From: G963675935 sp963823895
GTDB taxonomy: Bacteria; Planctomycetota; Planctomycetia; Pirellulales; Thermoguttaceae
Reading direction: 5' to 3'
NCBI GenBank assembly: GCA_963823895.1
Contig: CAWGNG010000014.1
Coordinates: 1-64,000 of the forward strand
DNA length: 64,000 nucleotides
Below are positions 54,356 to 63,460 of the stretch, piece by piece. Numbering within the stretch: the first letter of the stretch is position 1; every line of letters begins with the position of its first letter. The notes under the pieces are model-generated. The model was given only the letters and a program-made list of their open reading frames with translations, was not told the origin of the DNA and did not search any database. A program made the position numbers and the translations under genes.

Positions 54356-54991
54356 TCACTTCTCGTCTTCTTCCTTTTCCAGCGCTTGTTTGGTGAGGAT
54401 GTCGTCAACGACGCCGTAGTCCTTGGCCTGCTGGGCGGTCATGTAGAAATCGCGGTCGGTGTCCTTGCTGATTCGCTCGATCGGTTGGCCGGTGTGGTTG
54501 GCGAGAATGGCGTTGAGCACTTCGCGGGTGTGCAGGATTTCTCTGGCCTGGATTTCGATGTCGGAAACCTGGCCGCCGACCTGGCCGAAGGGCTGGTGGA
54601 TCATCACGTTGGCGTGGGGCAGGGCGAAACGTTTGCCCTTGGCGCCGCCGGCCAAGAGCACGGCGCCGCCGCTGGCCGCCAGGCCCACGCAGTAGGTGGC
54701 CACCGGGCAACTGAGAATCTGCATCGTGTCGTAAATCGCCAGCGTGGCGCTGACGCTGCCGCCCGGCGAATTGATGTAAAAATGAATGTCCTTCCGGCGG
54801 TTCTCGCTCTGCAAGTAGAGCAACTTCATCACCAACTCGTTGGCGTTGCCGTCGTGGATCTCGCCTTGCAGCAAGATAATCCGGTTCTCCAACAGCAGAT
54901 CGCCGAGAGTCATCTGCCGCTGACGCTGGTAGTCGCGGTAGGCGGACGAGGCCAACGGATTGACGATCAGTGGCCGCGAGAAATCGCTCAT
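54356..54991 (-). CDS. clpP: ATP-dependent Clp protease proteolytic subunit, second
   Basis: This 211-residue ClpP paralogue has INSPGGSVSATLAIYDTMQ, the catalytic serine in GLAASGGAVLL (other paralogue: GQAASMGA), histidine in VMIHQPFGQ and acidic DTDRDFYMT. The start ATG at 54991 follows AAGGATC by six bases. It has an N-terminal tail of about 18 residues absent from the first copy. Two different ClpP subunits often make mixed barrels, so both may be needed for activity. Inferred to be cotranscribed with tig. Confidence 0.95.
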   Translation of the reverse strand: MSDFSRPLIVNPLASSAYRDYQRQRQMTLGDLLLENRIILLQGEIHDGNANELVMKLLYLQSENRRKDIHFYINSPGGSVSATLAIYDTMQILSCPVATYCVGLAASGGAVLLAGGAKGKRFALPHANVMIHQPFGQVGGQVSDIEIQAREILHTREVLNAILANHTGQPIERISKDTDRDFYMTAQQAKDYGVVDDILTKQALEKEEDEK

Positions 54992-55023
54992 GGATGATCC
55001 TTCATCAACAAGTGAAATAGTGG

Positions 55024-55065
55024 ACAGTGGGTAGTGGGCAGTCGGCAGTGGGCAGTCGGCAGAGT
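55024..55065. repeat. Seven-base repeat tract (AGTGGGC/AGTCGGC units)
   Basis: A short tract of units such as GTAGTGG, GCAGTCG and GCAGTGG lies between tig and clpP. Similar AGTGGCC units occur at about 41193-41220 and 60711-60745. Confidence 0.5.
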
Positions 55066-55105
55066 CGTTCGTCTCAATCAACAATCAACAATCAGCAATC
55101 TCCAT

Positions 55106-56652
55106 TCACTCGCCCCTTTCCCCTCTCCCCTCTCCTCTCTCCCCAACACCCTCTTTGCGGGCCTCGGGCACTTCTTCACCCTCATCGTACTTCGCCTCGG
55201 GGATGTCGGCGTGCTCCCCGCCGCCGGCGGCGCGGTCGACGGCCGTTTCATCGGAGCGCTGCATCTTGTAGGGCACTTCCTTGAACGTGGCGTGGGCGAG
55301 GATGCGCTCGATCACCTTGCGCTCGATGATCTGATTTCGCAGCACGTCCATCGAGCCCGATTTCTCCAGCCTTGCCCGCACGCGGCGGGGCGAGTCCTCG
55401 GTCTGCGAGGCGATCAGGCGAATCTCATCGTCGTAGTCCTGCTCGTTGGCGTCGATCTCTTCCTCTTCGGCGATGCGTTCGAGGATGAAATGCTCCTTCA
55501 GCGCCCGGGCGGTCGAGGCCATGCTGTTCTGCCGCAGGGCGTTTTCGTGCGAGCGGATCTCGTCGTCGCTGAAACCGCTCCGCTGCAATTCCAGGGCCGC
55601 CCGCTGCAACTCGCGGCGGGCCTGCCGCTGCAACAGCCCCGGCGGCAATTCCCAATTGGCCGCCACCGTCAGCGCCGCGGTGATCTGCGCAGGGCGCGGC
55701 GGTGCTGCTCATACTCCAACTGCCGGCCAAGCTGCTCGCGGATCGCGTCTTTCAGGTCGCCTTCGCCGCTGAAACCGCCCAACTCTTCGAGCAGATCGGG
55801 CGTCAACTCCGGCATTTCCAGCTTCTTGACTTCGAGCACCTTGAAGATCGCCGTTACCCGCTGGCCGCGGAGCGACTCGTTCGGGGCATCGTTGCTCAGA
55901 TCGGCCTCGCCCTGCCGCGTTTCGCCGCCGCGAACGCCCTCCATCAGCTTGTCGAATTGCGGGATGTTGCCGTCGCGGAAACTGAGCGTCGGGCGGATGC
56001 GGATGACCTCTTCCTCGGCGCTCGAGAGGACTTCGTCGCCATATTGGAAGGTGAGATTGGCGGTGATGTAGTCGCCCGCGGCGGCCGGACCGTCGAAGGG
56101 AACCAATCGCCCGCGGCGGGCCAGCACGTTCTGCAACGTGTCGTTCACGTCCGCCGCGTTGAACTCGCGCACCGGCTTCTCGATCTTCAGCCCGCGCCAC
56201 TGCGGCATCTCGAACTCGGGCCGAACCTCGACGTCGAACTCGAACGTCAACGGCCCCTCTTCGGGCAACTCGACCGCCTCGAAGTCGAAATTGGGCTCGC
56301 TGATCGCCGTGAGTTTCTGCTCTTCGTTCACCTGCGCCAAACAGTTCATCAGCAGATCGCCCTTAACCTTCTCGGCGATGTCCTTGCGAAAGCGGTTCTC
56401 GACCAGCTTCCGCGGGGCGTGTCCGGGACGAAAGCCGGGCACGTGCGCCTTCGGCATCAGATCGCTGAACTCCTTGTCGAAGTAGCGGTCGATGTCCTCG
56501 CGCGAAATCGTCACCGTCACGTGCCGCTCGCAGGTGCTGCGGGTATCGACCTTCACTTCCAACGTAAGCGGCGTCTTCTCCTCTTCCGCAACGGCGGTGT
56601 CGGTGGGATTCGCTTCGGCTTGGGAAAGTTCGTTGTTTTCGGTGTCAGCCAT
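55106..56652 (-). pseudogene. tig: Trigger factor, interrupted by a frameshift
   Basis: Two frames give a trigger factor of about 515 residues, the ribosome-bound chaperone and prolyl isomerase. The N-terminal ribosome-binding domain shows GFRPGHAPRKLVE, a close form of the canonical GFRxGKxP with H in place of K. A PPIase-type middle domain (GDYITANLTFQYGDEV) follows, then a long helical C-terminal domain in the second frame (ITAALTVAANWELPPGLLQR). The frame changes at about 55690, between HRRALR and QITAAL, where one base is gained or two are lost. The C terminus is low in complexity (GVGERGEGRGERGE). The enzyme is not essential in all bacteria, but assembly error is as likely as decay. It is the first gene of tig-clpP-clpP. 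Confidence 0.85.
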
Positions 56653-56719
56653 AATCGCGCCAGGGTGTAGAGGAGCGTCGGAAATCGATCGCCCGCCATC
56701 GACGAAACCATTTGCTCAC

Positions 56720-56765
56720 GGGGGCCTGTCCCGATTTTCGTGCCAACGAAGATGGGACTGTCCCC
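56720..56765. repeat. Palindromic repeat, family A, third copy
   Basis: GGGGCCTGTCCC, ATTTTCGT/ACGAAGAT and GGGACTGTCCCC, between tRNA-Gly and tig. One arm has changed (C for A), so pairing is slightly weaker than in the other copies. Confidence 0.75.
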
Positions 56766-56809
56766 TTGGCGTCCAGGAACATTCCGGCTCTTCCCTTGGG
56801 CCGCCAAAG

Positions 56810-56882
56810 AGCGGGTGATGGGGTTCGAACCCACGACAACGACGTTGGCAACGTCGTGCTCTACCAACTGAGCTACACCCGC
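56810..56882 (-). tRNA. tRNA-Gly (anticodon GCC)
   Basis: On the minus strand the cloverleaf has acceptor GCGGGTG with CACCCGC, D arm GCTC...GAGC, anticodon stem CGACG/CGTCG with loop TTGCCAA (anticodon GCC), and T arm GTGGG TTCGAAC CCCAT. The 3' CCA is not encoded. It lies 158 bases upstream of tig. The 352-base stretch after it (56883-57234) holds no gene I can support. Confidence 0.93.
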
Positions 56883-57234
56883 TTACGCGCAGGGCGCTTC
56901 TCTCAGCGCCAAGTCCCGAAATTATAGACCCTTATGGGCAGCATTCAAGGGCAATTGGGCCACAGAGAGGCAAAATGGACAAGCTGGCCAGCTCCAACTC
57001 CCCCACCAGCGGGTTGTATAGTCTCCGTTCGTTTTCCCCAGATAAGCAGCAAGCGGGTGATCGAGGCCGTTTTTCGCCAAAGATAACTGGCAGCAGTCGG
57101 CCGGGCAATTCGGTGGTTGTTTCGCGTGGGCCGCGTGGTTACCATAAGGGGTAGCGTTTCGTCGGCCGGCAAGCCCGCCGGTCAGACGACTTTCCCGTTC
57201 TTGCCACCAGCATCTCCTGCGCCCGGTGCCGCTG

Positions 57235-57723
57235 ATGGACGCAAAGTTGATTGTTGTCGGTGGAAAAGCATCCAAGGGGTCGGTCTCCTTGAAGTTGCCG
57301 ACCGTGATCGGCCGCAGCCGGCAAGCCACACTGACGGTCGCCCATCCGATGGTCAGTCGCCGGCACGCGGAATTGTTCGAGCGCGACGGCCTGTTGATGA
57401 TCCGCGATCTGGGATCGCTCAATGGGACCCGCATCGAGGGGCAGCGGATCAAGGAGGCGCCGTTGCCGCCCGACGCCGAGTTCACGATCGGCCCGCTGAC
57501 GTTTCAGGCGAAGTACGACTACAAGGGCGACTTGAGCAAACTGCCCGCCGTCGTGCCGGCGGAAGAGAGCAGCGGCGATGCCGAGACCACGCAGGCCTGG
57601 GGCGAATCGCCCGACTTCGAACTCCTTGACGACGAACCGCCCGCCAAAGCGTCGCAGCCGAAGGAGAAGCCGGTCAAGGAATCGACCGGCGACCCGTTCG
57701 AGGATCTGCTGAACGATCTCTGA
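57235..57723 (+). CDS. FHA-domain protein
   Basis: This 162-residue protein has one forkhead-associated domain, which binds phosphothreonine peptides: TVIGRSRQATLTVAHPMVSR (GR...S..H core), RHAELFERDG and LMIRDLGSLNGTRIEGQRI. The C-terminal half is acidic and proline-rich, without a known domain. It probably acts as an adaptor in a serine/threonine kinase pathway, which planctomycetes use widely. The ATG at 57235 is preferred over a GTG at 57226; neither has a strong ribosome binding site. Confidence 0.85.
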   Translation: MDAKLIVVGGKASKGSVSLKLPTVIGRSRQATLTVAHPMVSRRHAELFERDGLLMIRDLGSLNGTRIEGQRIKEAPLPPDAEFTIGPLTFQAKYDYKGDLSKLPAVVPAEESSGDAETTQAWGESPDFELLDDEPPAKASQPKEKPVKESTGDPFEDLLNDL

Positions 57724-57747
57724 TCAGCATCCGGCAGCTTCAGCAGG

Positions 57748-58482
57748 TCATTTCTCCGCGAGGATCACCAAGTCCACGCTTTCTCGCCACGTATAGGGCT
57801 GATCTTGATAACCGCCGAAGATGGCGATCTTCGTTGCGCCGGCGGCTTTGGCGATGCGATCCAAGTCGGAGGCTTCCAGGCCCAGTAATGGCGTCGATTC
57901 GCTGCGCATGGTTGCGTCGGCCGACAGGTCGGTCACGATCAGATCGACGTATCCGCGATCGCCGCAACGATGAACGCCCTTGAGGATGAGCGCGTCGTTG
58001 GGAGAAGAAACGCGGCGGCATTTTTGCCATACGCAGGGGCCGTCGGGCAGACGCCAGAGATTCAAGACCTGAACGACGATGGCGCCGCCGTCGCGCACCG
58101 CCGCGAGCATCTGCCGGATCGCCCGTTTGACCGTCGCCATGTCGGGCGCCAGCGCCAGCGAGTTGCCGACGCAAATCGCCACGTCGAACTCCGCGGCACG
58201 CTCAATCGGCTGGTCGAATCCACGCACCGTCCACTGCAAGCCGCGCGGTTCGCCAAACTTGGCCCGCGCACGTGCGATCATCGCCGGGCTGAGGTCCGCC
58301 CCTTCGACCAGCAGCCCCCAGGAGTGGAACATCGCGGCGTGCTGTCCCGTGCCGCAGGCCACGTCGATCACGCTGGCAGCGCCCAACCGATCGAACAGCC
58401 GGCGGTAGAACGGCTCTTCATGCGCAAGCCGCTTCGGCCAGTCGATCATCGCCTCGTAAGCGCCGGCAAAGTCGTCGAACAT
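57748..58482 (-). CDS. Class I SAM-dependent methyltransferase
   Basis: The 244-residue enzyme has the Rossmann-type SAM site ASVIDVACGTGQHA (motif I) near residue 37, VEGADLSPAMIARARAK (motif II acidic residue) and FDVAICVGNSLALAPD (motif IV). Substrate is unknown; it resembles small-molecule methyltransferases of the ubiE/Mb3374 kind. The longer upstream frame is a chance extension, as the ATG at 58482 begins MFDDFAGAYEAMID. It is convergent to the FHA gene and stops 24 bases from it. Confidence 0.85.
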   Translation of the reverse strand: MFDDFAGAYEAMIDWPKRLAHEEPFYRRLFDRLGAASVIDVACGTGQHAAMFHSWGLLVEGADLSPAMIARARAKFGEPRGLQWTVRGFDQPIERAAEFDVAICVGNSLALAPDMATVKRAIRQMLAAVRDGGAIVVQVLNLWRLPDGPCVWQKCRRVSSPNDALILKGVHRCGDRGYVDLIVTDLSADATMRSESTPLLGLEASDLDRIAKAAGATKIAIFGGYQDQPYTWRESVDLVILAEK

Positions 58483-58637
58483 GCCCGGTAGGATACACGG
58501 GGGGGCGGTCCCAGTGCAATGGGCGAAACCAGCGGAAGGTGATACGGATCGCGGGCACTGCTCTTGAGTGGAGTGGACGCCTTTGGTAGACTTCCGCCCC
58601 CCGTCTTCGGGCCCCTTCCACTTCGGGAGACTCCGCC

Positions 58638-59603
58638 ATGCGTCTGCCTGCAATCGTGTTAGCTCTGTTCCTCGGGTTTCTGCTGTTCGCCAAGCCCGCT
58701 TCTGCCGAAGAGAAAACCGGCACGGCACAGCACGGGCAACACCCTTATAATTCACTGGAGCAGCATCCCGAGTGCGATGGCATCATTGCCAAGCTTGACA
58801 AGTCCGGGTCGGCCACGGTTTCGATCGGATGGTGGCCTGCGCAACGACTCTTCACAAGCGATGCCGTCGAACCGGTCCGGCAAGTCTGCTCGCTGGCTGA
58901 GCTTGCCTCGTATTGGCCACACCGGCTGGGCGCGATCGATCTCCTGGCTTTCGCTGCTCCAACACTGGACGATAACCCTTGTCTCACCGACTTCGACGAA
59001 ACGCTCTTCGGGCGCGACGAAGATTGCTCGGTTGAACTCTGGGATTCGCCATCGCTTTTGGCCAACCTGGAACTCGTCAGCCGGCTGCCGGAATCAGCGC
59101 TGCGAATCGTGACGGTCTACACCACACGATCGGACGAGCCGTTCTTGAAAGCCGTCCGTCGAATCAAGGTTCCTCATGGAGTGAGACTGCGGACCCCGGC
59201 TGACCGCGAAAAAAAGAGCGGTTCGATCTTCGGCGTTGTCGTCGATTCCAACGGCAAACCGGTGAATGGAGCAACCGTGATAATCCGCGCGCCGAACGGC
59301 GAAATCGTCATCGGGAGTTGGACGTGCTGTAGAGGACAGTTCTGGGAATTCAACATCCGTAATGTCCCCTATCGAATCGAGGCATTTGCGCCGCCGTCGC
59401 GGTTCGCCTCGTCAGACAGCAAGGTCGCATCCTCCGAGCCGGTCGATGCAAAGCCGGGCGACAGGAATGTCCGGCTTGTCATCAACCCTACCCGGCTCGT
59501 GCCTCAGCCGCCGCAGTTCGTGACCGTGGAAGACGACGACGGCAAGCGTATCGAACTGCTCGATCCGCCCGACGCACCGAAAGCCCCCGGCACTGCCAAA
59601 TGA
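58638..59603 (+). CDS. Secreted protein with a carboxypeptidase-regulatory-like domain
   Basis: The 321-residue protein has a signal peptide (AIVLALFLGFLLFAKPASAEE), a cysteine-bearing region of no known family, and then GSIFGVVVDSNGKPVNGATVII, typical of the CarboxypepD-like beta-sandwich fold, followed by NGEIVIGSWTCCRGQFWEF. These domains often occur in surface-exposed or sugar-binding proteins. No partner is obvious. A GGAGAC site lies ahead of the ATG at 58638. Confidence 0.75.
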   Translation: MRLPAIVLALFLGFLLFAKPASAEEKTGTAQHGQHPYNSLEQHPECDGIIAKLDKSGSATVSIGWWPAQRLFTSDAVEPVRQVCSLAELASYWPHRLGAIDLLAFAAPTLDDNPCLTDFDETLFGRDEDCSVELWDSPSLLANLELVSRLPESALRIVTVYTTRSDEPFLKAVRRIKVPHGVRLRTPADREKKSGSIFGVVVDSNGKPVNGATVIIRAPNGEIVIGSWTCCRGQFWEFNIRNVPYRIEAFAPPSRFASSDSKVASSEPVDAKPGDRNVRLVINPTRLVPQPPQFVTVEDDDGKRIELLDPPDAPKAPGTAK

Positions 59604-59660
59604 TCGAGTTGGTCCGCCCCTTCGCAACCGGCGCGGCTTAGATGTCGATCGCTCCGAACG

Positions 59661-60701
59661 CTATACCTTTACCGCGCGGCCCCTAACGATCGACTCGGTC
59701 TGCTTCTGGCAGAGCACGACGGCGTCGCGGGCCAACTCGCCGGCCGACAACGGCGAAGGGGTGTTGCTGCGGACGGCGCGGACGACTTCGCTCAATTCGG
59801 CGAAAAACGCATCGGTCGGCCCGCCGCCGCTCAGCTTCGGACGCAATACCTTGCCGTTGTCCAGCAGCACCGTGACCGGCGTGGCCGCGTCGCCGACTGC
59901 CGGCAGGGCCATGTAGTCGAAAAAGAGCGTCGCCCGTTCGAGATAAATCTCATAGGCATGGGTGAAGGGCCGGCCCTGCTGATCGATCACGCCGCTGGCG
60001 GCCGTGACCATTTTGGGCGGATCATAGAGGAACTGCGTCGTAAACCGCTCGGCCACTTCGCCGCGCATCGAGCCGACGGTGTGAACGGCTTGCGGCATTC
60101 CGAACAGCAGGCGGATGAAATGGGCGTCGTGAACGTGCAGATCGAGCATCGGCCCGCCAACCTTCGCCGGGTTGTAGAAATCGGGCAGCCAGGCGGGATC
60201 GGAGATGACCCGCTTGAAATGGCCGCCCAATAGCCGGCCGTACTTGCCGCCGGCGACGGCCTCGCGGGCGAACTTGTACTCGGGAAAGAAGGGCAGGACG
60301 TGGCCGATCAGCAGCAGTTTGCCCGCCGTCTTGGCCGCCTCGACCATGCGCGTGGCGTCGGCGGGGCGCAAGGCGATCGGCTTCTCGCAGAAGACATGCT
60401 TGCTGCTTTTCAGCGCGGCGATGGTCGTCTTGGGATGCCAGGAGGGCGGCAGGCAGCAGTCGATCAGGTCGAGCGTCGGATCGGCCAGCATCTCGTCGAG
60501 ATCGGAGTATCGCGCAATGCCGCCAAGGTCCATCACCTCGCCCGCCAGCCCGAAGTTCCCCTTGATTGACCGCCAGTCGCCGGCCAGCCGTTTGGCATCC
60601 TGTTCGCAGAGGGCCGCAACCTTCACGCCGCGAATTCTCTGATACGCCAAGTAATGGGTCATGCCCATAAAGCCGATGCCCGCAATGCCGACGCGAATCA
60701 T
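59661..60701 (-). CDS. Gfo/Idh/MocA-family oxidoreductase
   Basis: This 346-residue NAD(P)-dependent oxidoreductase has the Rossmann fold start VGIAGIGFMGMTHYLAY, the catalytic-lysine motif HVFCEKPIALRP near residue 100, and DLHVHDAHFIRLLFG with the histidine-aspartate pair in the C-terminal domain. It oxidises or reduces a sugar-like compound; the planctomycetes have many copies of unknown substrate. No signal peptide. It lies beside a GH92 mannosidase gene in the same direction, so it may act on sugars released by that enzyme. Confidence 0.9.
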   Translation of the reverse strand: MIRVGIAGIGFMGMTHYLAYQRIRGVKVAALCEQDAKRLAGDWRSIKGNFGLAGEVMDLGGIARYSDLDEMLADPTLDLIDCCLPPSWHPKTTIAALKSSKHVFCEKPIALRPADATRMVEAAKTAGKLLLIGHVLPFFPEYKFAREAVAGGKYGRLLGGHFKRVISDPAWLPDFYNPAKVGGPMLDLHVHDAHFIRLLFGMPQAVHTVGSMRGEVAERFTTQFLYDPPKMVTAASGVIDQQGRPFTHAYEIYLERATLFFDYMALPAVGDAATPVTVLLDNGKVLRPKLSGGGPTDAFFAELSEVVRAVRSNTPSPLSAGELARDAVVLCQKQTESIVRGRAVKV

Positions 60702-60802
60702 ATTAGGCTCCGGTTAGTGGCTAGTGGCCAGTGGTTAGCAATGACATGCCCTTGCCGTATTCCTTTGGTCACGAGCCACTAGCCACAGGTCCTGACGACA
60801 GA

Positions 60803-63067
60803 TCAATCGTTGTAACTTGTGCTCGGCGGGCGGTCTTCGGGACGCTTCCCCCAATCGGGATTCGGCTTGGGGCCCATCTTCAACACCAACTCGCCGCCGG
60901 CGACCAACTCGGCGTGGCTGATCCAGGAGCGCTCGAGCGGCTTGCCGTTGAGCGTGGCCGATTGGATGTAGATGTTCGTGGGCGAGTTGTTTTCGGCGAC
61001 GATGGTGAACTTGTCGCCCTTCTGGTACTTCGGATCGAGATGGATCGTCGCCTTATCGACCACCGGGCTGCCGAGGACGTAGACGCCCGAGGCGGGGCTG
61101 ACCGGATAGATGCCGACGGCGCTGAGAACGTACCAGGCCGAGATTTGGCCGCAGTCGTCGTTGCCGCAGATTCCGCCCGGCGTGTTTTCGTACAGCTTTT
61201 TCATAACCTCCCGGGCGCGCGCTTGCGTCTTCCACGGCGCGCCGGCGTAGCTGTACAGATAGGCGACGTGGTGGCAGGGCTCGTTGCCGTGGACGTACTG
61301 GCCGATCAGGCCGGTCAGATCGGGGATGTTCGCCAACGGGCCGGAGGCCTCGGAGAACATCTTGTCGAGTTTGTCGTTGAACTTGGCGTCGCCGCCGATC
61401 AGCGAAATCAGCCCGGGAACGTCCTGTGGCACGAACCAGGTGTAGTTCCAGGACGTGGCCTCGGTGTAATCTTCCCAAAATAGTTGCCGCGGGTTGAACG
61501 GCTCGCGCCATTTCCCGTCGGCCAACTTGCCGCGCATGAAGCCGGTGGCCGGATCGAACAGATTCCGATAATTCTGCGCCCGCTTGGCAAACAACGCGGC
61601 GTCGTCTTTCTTGCCGAGTTGCCTGGCCATCTGCCCGACACACCAATCATCGTAGGCGTATTCCAGCGTCTTCGACACCGACTGCTTGTTGTTGCCGCTG
61701 GGCACATAGCCCTGTTTGCGGTATTCATCGAGGAAATCGCGATTCTGCATCACCGTGTCGCGCATCGCCTTGTACACGGCCTCCGCGTCGTAGCGGCGGA
61801 AGCCCTTTGAGTAGGCCTCGACGATCACGGGAATCGCGTGGTTGCCGATCATGCACCAGGTTTCGTTGCCGGCCAGCGTCCAGACGGGCAAGGCGTGCTG
61901 GTTGAACTGGCGATAGTGGGCCAGCATCGTGCCGACAAAATCGTCGACGCGCTGCGGCTGCACGATCGTCAGCAGCGGATGCTCGGCGCGGAAGGTGTCC
62001 CAGAGCGAGAAGGTGCTATAGAATTGGAAACCTTCCGGGCCGTGAACCTTATGATCGGGCCCAGTGTAGCTGCCGTCGGCGTCATTGAACAGTGTCGGCG
62101 CGATGCAAGCGTGGTAGAGGGCCGAATAGAAAGTCTCGCGCGTGGCGGGATCGCTGGTCTCGATTTCGATCTTGCCCAGAACGTCGCTCCAACTCTTGGC
62201 GGCGGCGGCGACCGTATCCTCGAAATCCCAGGCGGGAATCTCGGCCGCCAGATTCTTGCGGGCCCCCTCGACGCTCGTGGCCGAAAGACCGATTTTCACC
62301 AGCACCGGCTTGTCGCCTTTCTTAAAGTCGAAGCGGGCCTGCACGCTCACGCCCTTGCCTTCGGCAGTTTTGGCGGCCTGCCGCTTGCCGTCAATAGTGA
62401 TCGACGTTGAATCGAACGGCCGCGAAAACTCGGCGACGAAGAAATAGGTATGGTCGTACGACCAGCCCTTGCTGCGGCGAAAACCGCTGATCAGCGTGTT
62501 CTTCTCGATCTTCACCGCGCTGGCGATCGGCGAATCCTGGCAGCCGCGGCCGAGGTCGAGAGCCAAATGCGCGACGTGGCCGGCGGGAAACGTGTACTTG
62601 TGGAATCCGGCGTGGGTGGTGGCGGTCAACTCGACGTCGATCTTCGGGTCTTGCAGCGTGACTTTGTAGTAGCCGGGCCGGGCGATCTCGTCCTTGTGCG
62701 AGAACTTGCAGCGATGGCCGTCCTTCTCCCCCTTCGGCATTCTGCCGCTGATGGGCGTGAAGCGGATATCGCCCAAGTCGGAACAGCCGGTGCCGCTTAG
62801 GTGCGTGTGGCTGAAGCCGATAATCGTCTGATCGGAATAATGGTAGGCCGAACAGCCGTCCCACGTTTCCAAGCGGGTGTCGGGGCTGAGTTGCACCATG
62901 CCGAAGGGGACGGTGGCGCCGGGATACGTATGCCCGTGCTCCGCTGTGCCGACGATCGGCCGGGCGCTCTCTAACGGCGTCGGCTCGCCGCCGACACAGA
63001 CCAGGCCGCCCAATTGGGCCGCCACCGCACAAACCGCCGCCAAGACAACGCTGATGGTTCGAATCAT
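60803..63067 (-). CDS. Secreted GH92 alpha-mannosidase
   Basis: The 754-residue protein has a signal peptide (TISVVLAAVCAVAAQLGGLV) and GH92 signatures: PIVGTAEHGHTYPGATVPFG (calcium and substrate loop), GFSHTHLSGTGCSDLGDI, YSTFSLWDTFRAEHPL (acid/base region) and ICGNDDCGQISAWYVLSAVGIYPV near the C-terminal end. GH92 enzymes remove alpha-linked mannose with inversion in a calcium-dependent way. GGAGAT before the ATG at 63067 supports the start. The linked sugar may be from yeast, algal or host glycans. The neighbouring oxidoreductase and ROK kinase could process the product. Confidence 0.92.
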   Translation of the reverse strand: MIRTISVVLAAVCAVAAQLGGLVCVGGEPTPLESARPIVGTAEHGHTYPGATVPFGMVQLSPDTRLETWDGCSAYHYSDQTIIGFSHTHLSGTGCSDLGDIRFTPISGRMPKGEKDGHRCKFSHKDEIARPGYYKVTLQDPKIDVELTATTHAGFHKYTFPAGHVAHLALDLGRGCQDSPIASAVKIEKNTLISGFRRSKGWSYDHTYFFVAEFSRPFDSTSITIDGKRQAAKTAEGKGVSVQARFDFKKGDKPVLVKIGLSATSVEGARKNLAAEIPAWDFEDTVAAAAKSWSDVLGKIEIETSDPATRETFYSALYHACIAPTLFNDADGSYTGPDHKVHGPEGFQFYSTFSLWDTFRAEHPLLTIVQPQRVDDFVGTMLAHYRQFNQHALPVWTLAGNETWCMIGNHAIPVIVEAYSKGFRRYDAEAVYKAMRDTVMQNRDFLDEYRKQGYVPSGNNKQSVSKTLEYAYDDWCVGQMARQLGKKDDAALFAKRAQNYRNLFDPATGFMRGKLADGKWREPFNPRQLFWEDYTEATSWNYTWFVPQDVPGLISLIGGDAKFNDKLDKMFSEASGPLANIPDLTGLIGQYVHGNEPCHHVAYLYSYAGAPWKTQARAREVMKKLYENTPGGICGNDDCGQISAWYVLSAVGIYPVSPASGVYVLGSPVVDKATIHLDPKYQKGDKFTIVAENNSPTNIYIQSATLNGKPLERSWISHAELVAGGELVLKMGPKPNPDWGKRPEDRPPSTSYND

Positions 63068-63173
63068 TGCCGAATCTCCGATAGGTGGACGTGCAGACCA
63101 CAAGAAAAAGGAAAAAAAGAGCACCTCGAGACAAAACCAATCACTCTCGCTGTAAACTAATCATATTGCGAGG

Positions 63174-63252
63174 TTTAGCCGGCGGGCTTGCCCGCCGCGT
63201 CCGATGTGAAGTCTTGCGGTATTTCCCGCGGCGGGCAAGCCCGCCGGCTAAA
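63174..63252. repeat. Palindromic repeat (TTTAGCCGGCGGGC family)
   Basis: Perfect 26-base arms (63174-63199 and 63227-63252) with a 27-base loop in the 393-base gap (63068-63460) between GH92 and the ROK gene. I see no gene in this stretch. Confidence 0.8.
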
Positions 63253-63291
63253 CGACATTCCTCGCAGTCTTGCGCAGTGTTTTGACTCTGG

Positions 63292-63392
63292 TTCCCACGC
63301 TCCGCGTGGGAACACGCTTCCCCCAACACTTTGTGTCGAGCCAGACGACGCGGAGCGTCGCGGGTGGGGCGTCCCCACGCGGAGCGTGGGAA
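63292..63392. repeat. GTTCCCACGCTCCGCGTGGGAAC palindromes
   Basis: A compact palindrome at about 63292-63313 and a mirrored half (CCACGCGGAGCGTGGGAAC) at about 63376-63393, the same family as the terminator stem at 22186-22210. The second half lies just before the ROK gene 3' end. Confidence 0.7.
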
Positions 63393-63460
63393 CGAGGGGG
63401 TCAACCCTCCTCTTTGTTTTATGACTTTGAGGAACCGGATGCAACTGTTTTCTCGTTGGC

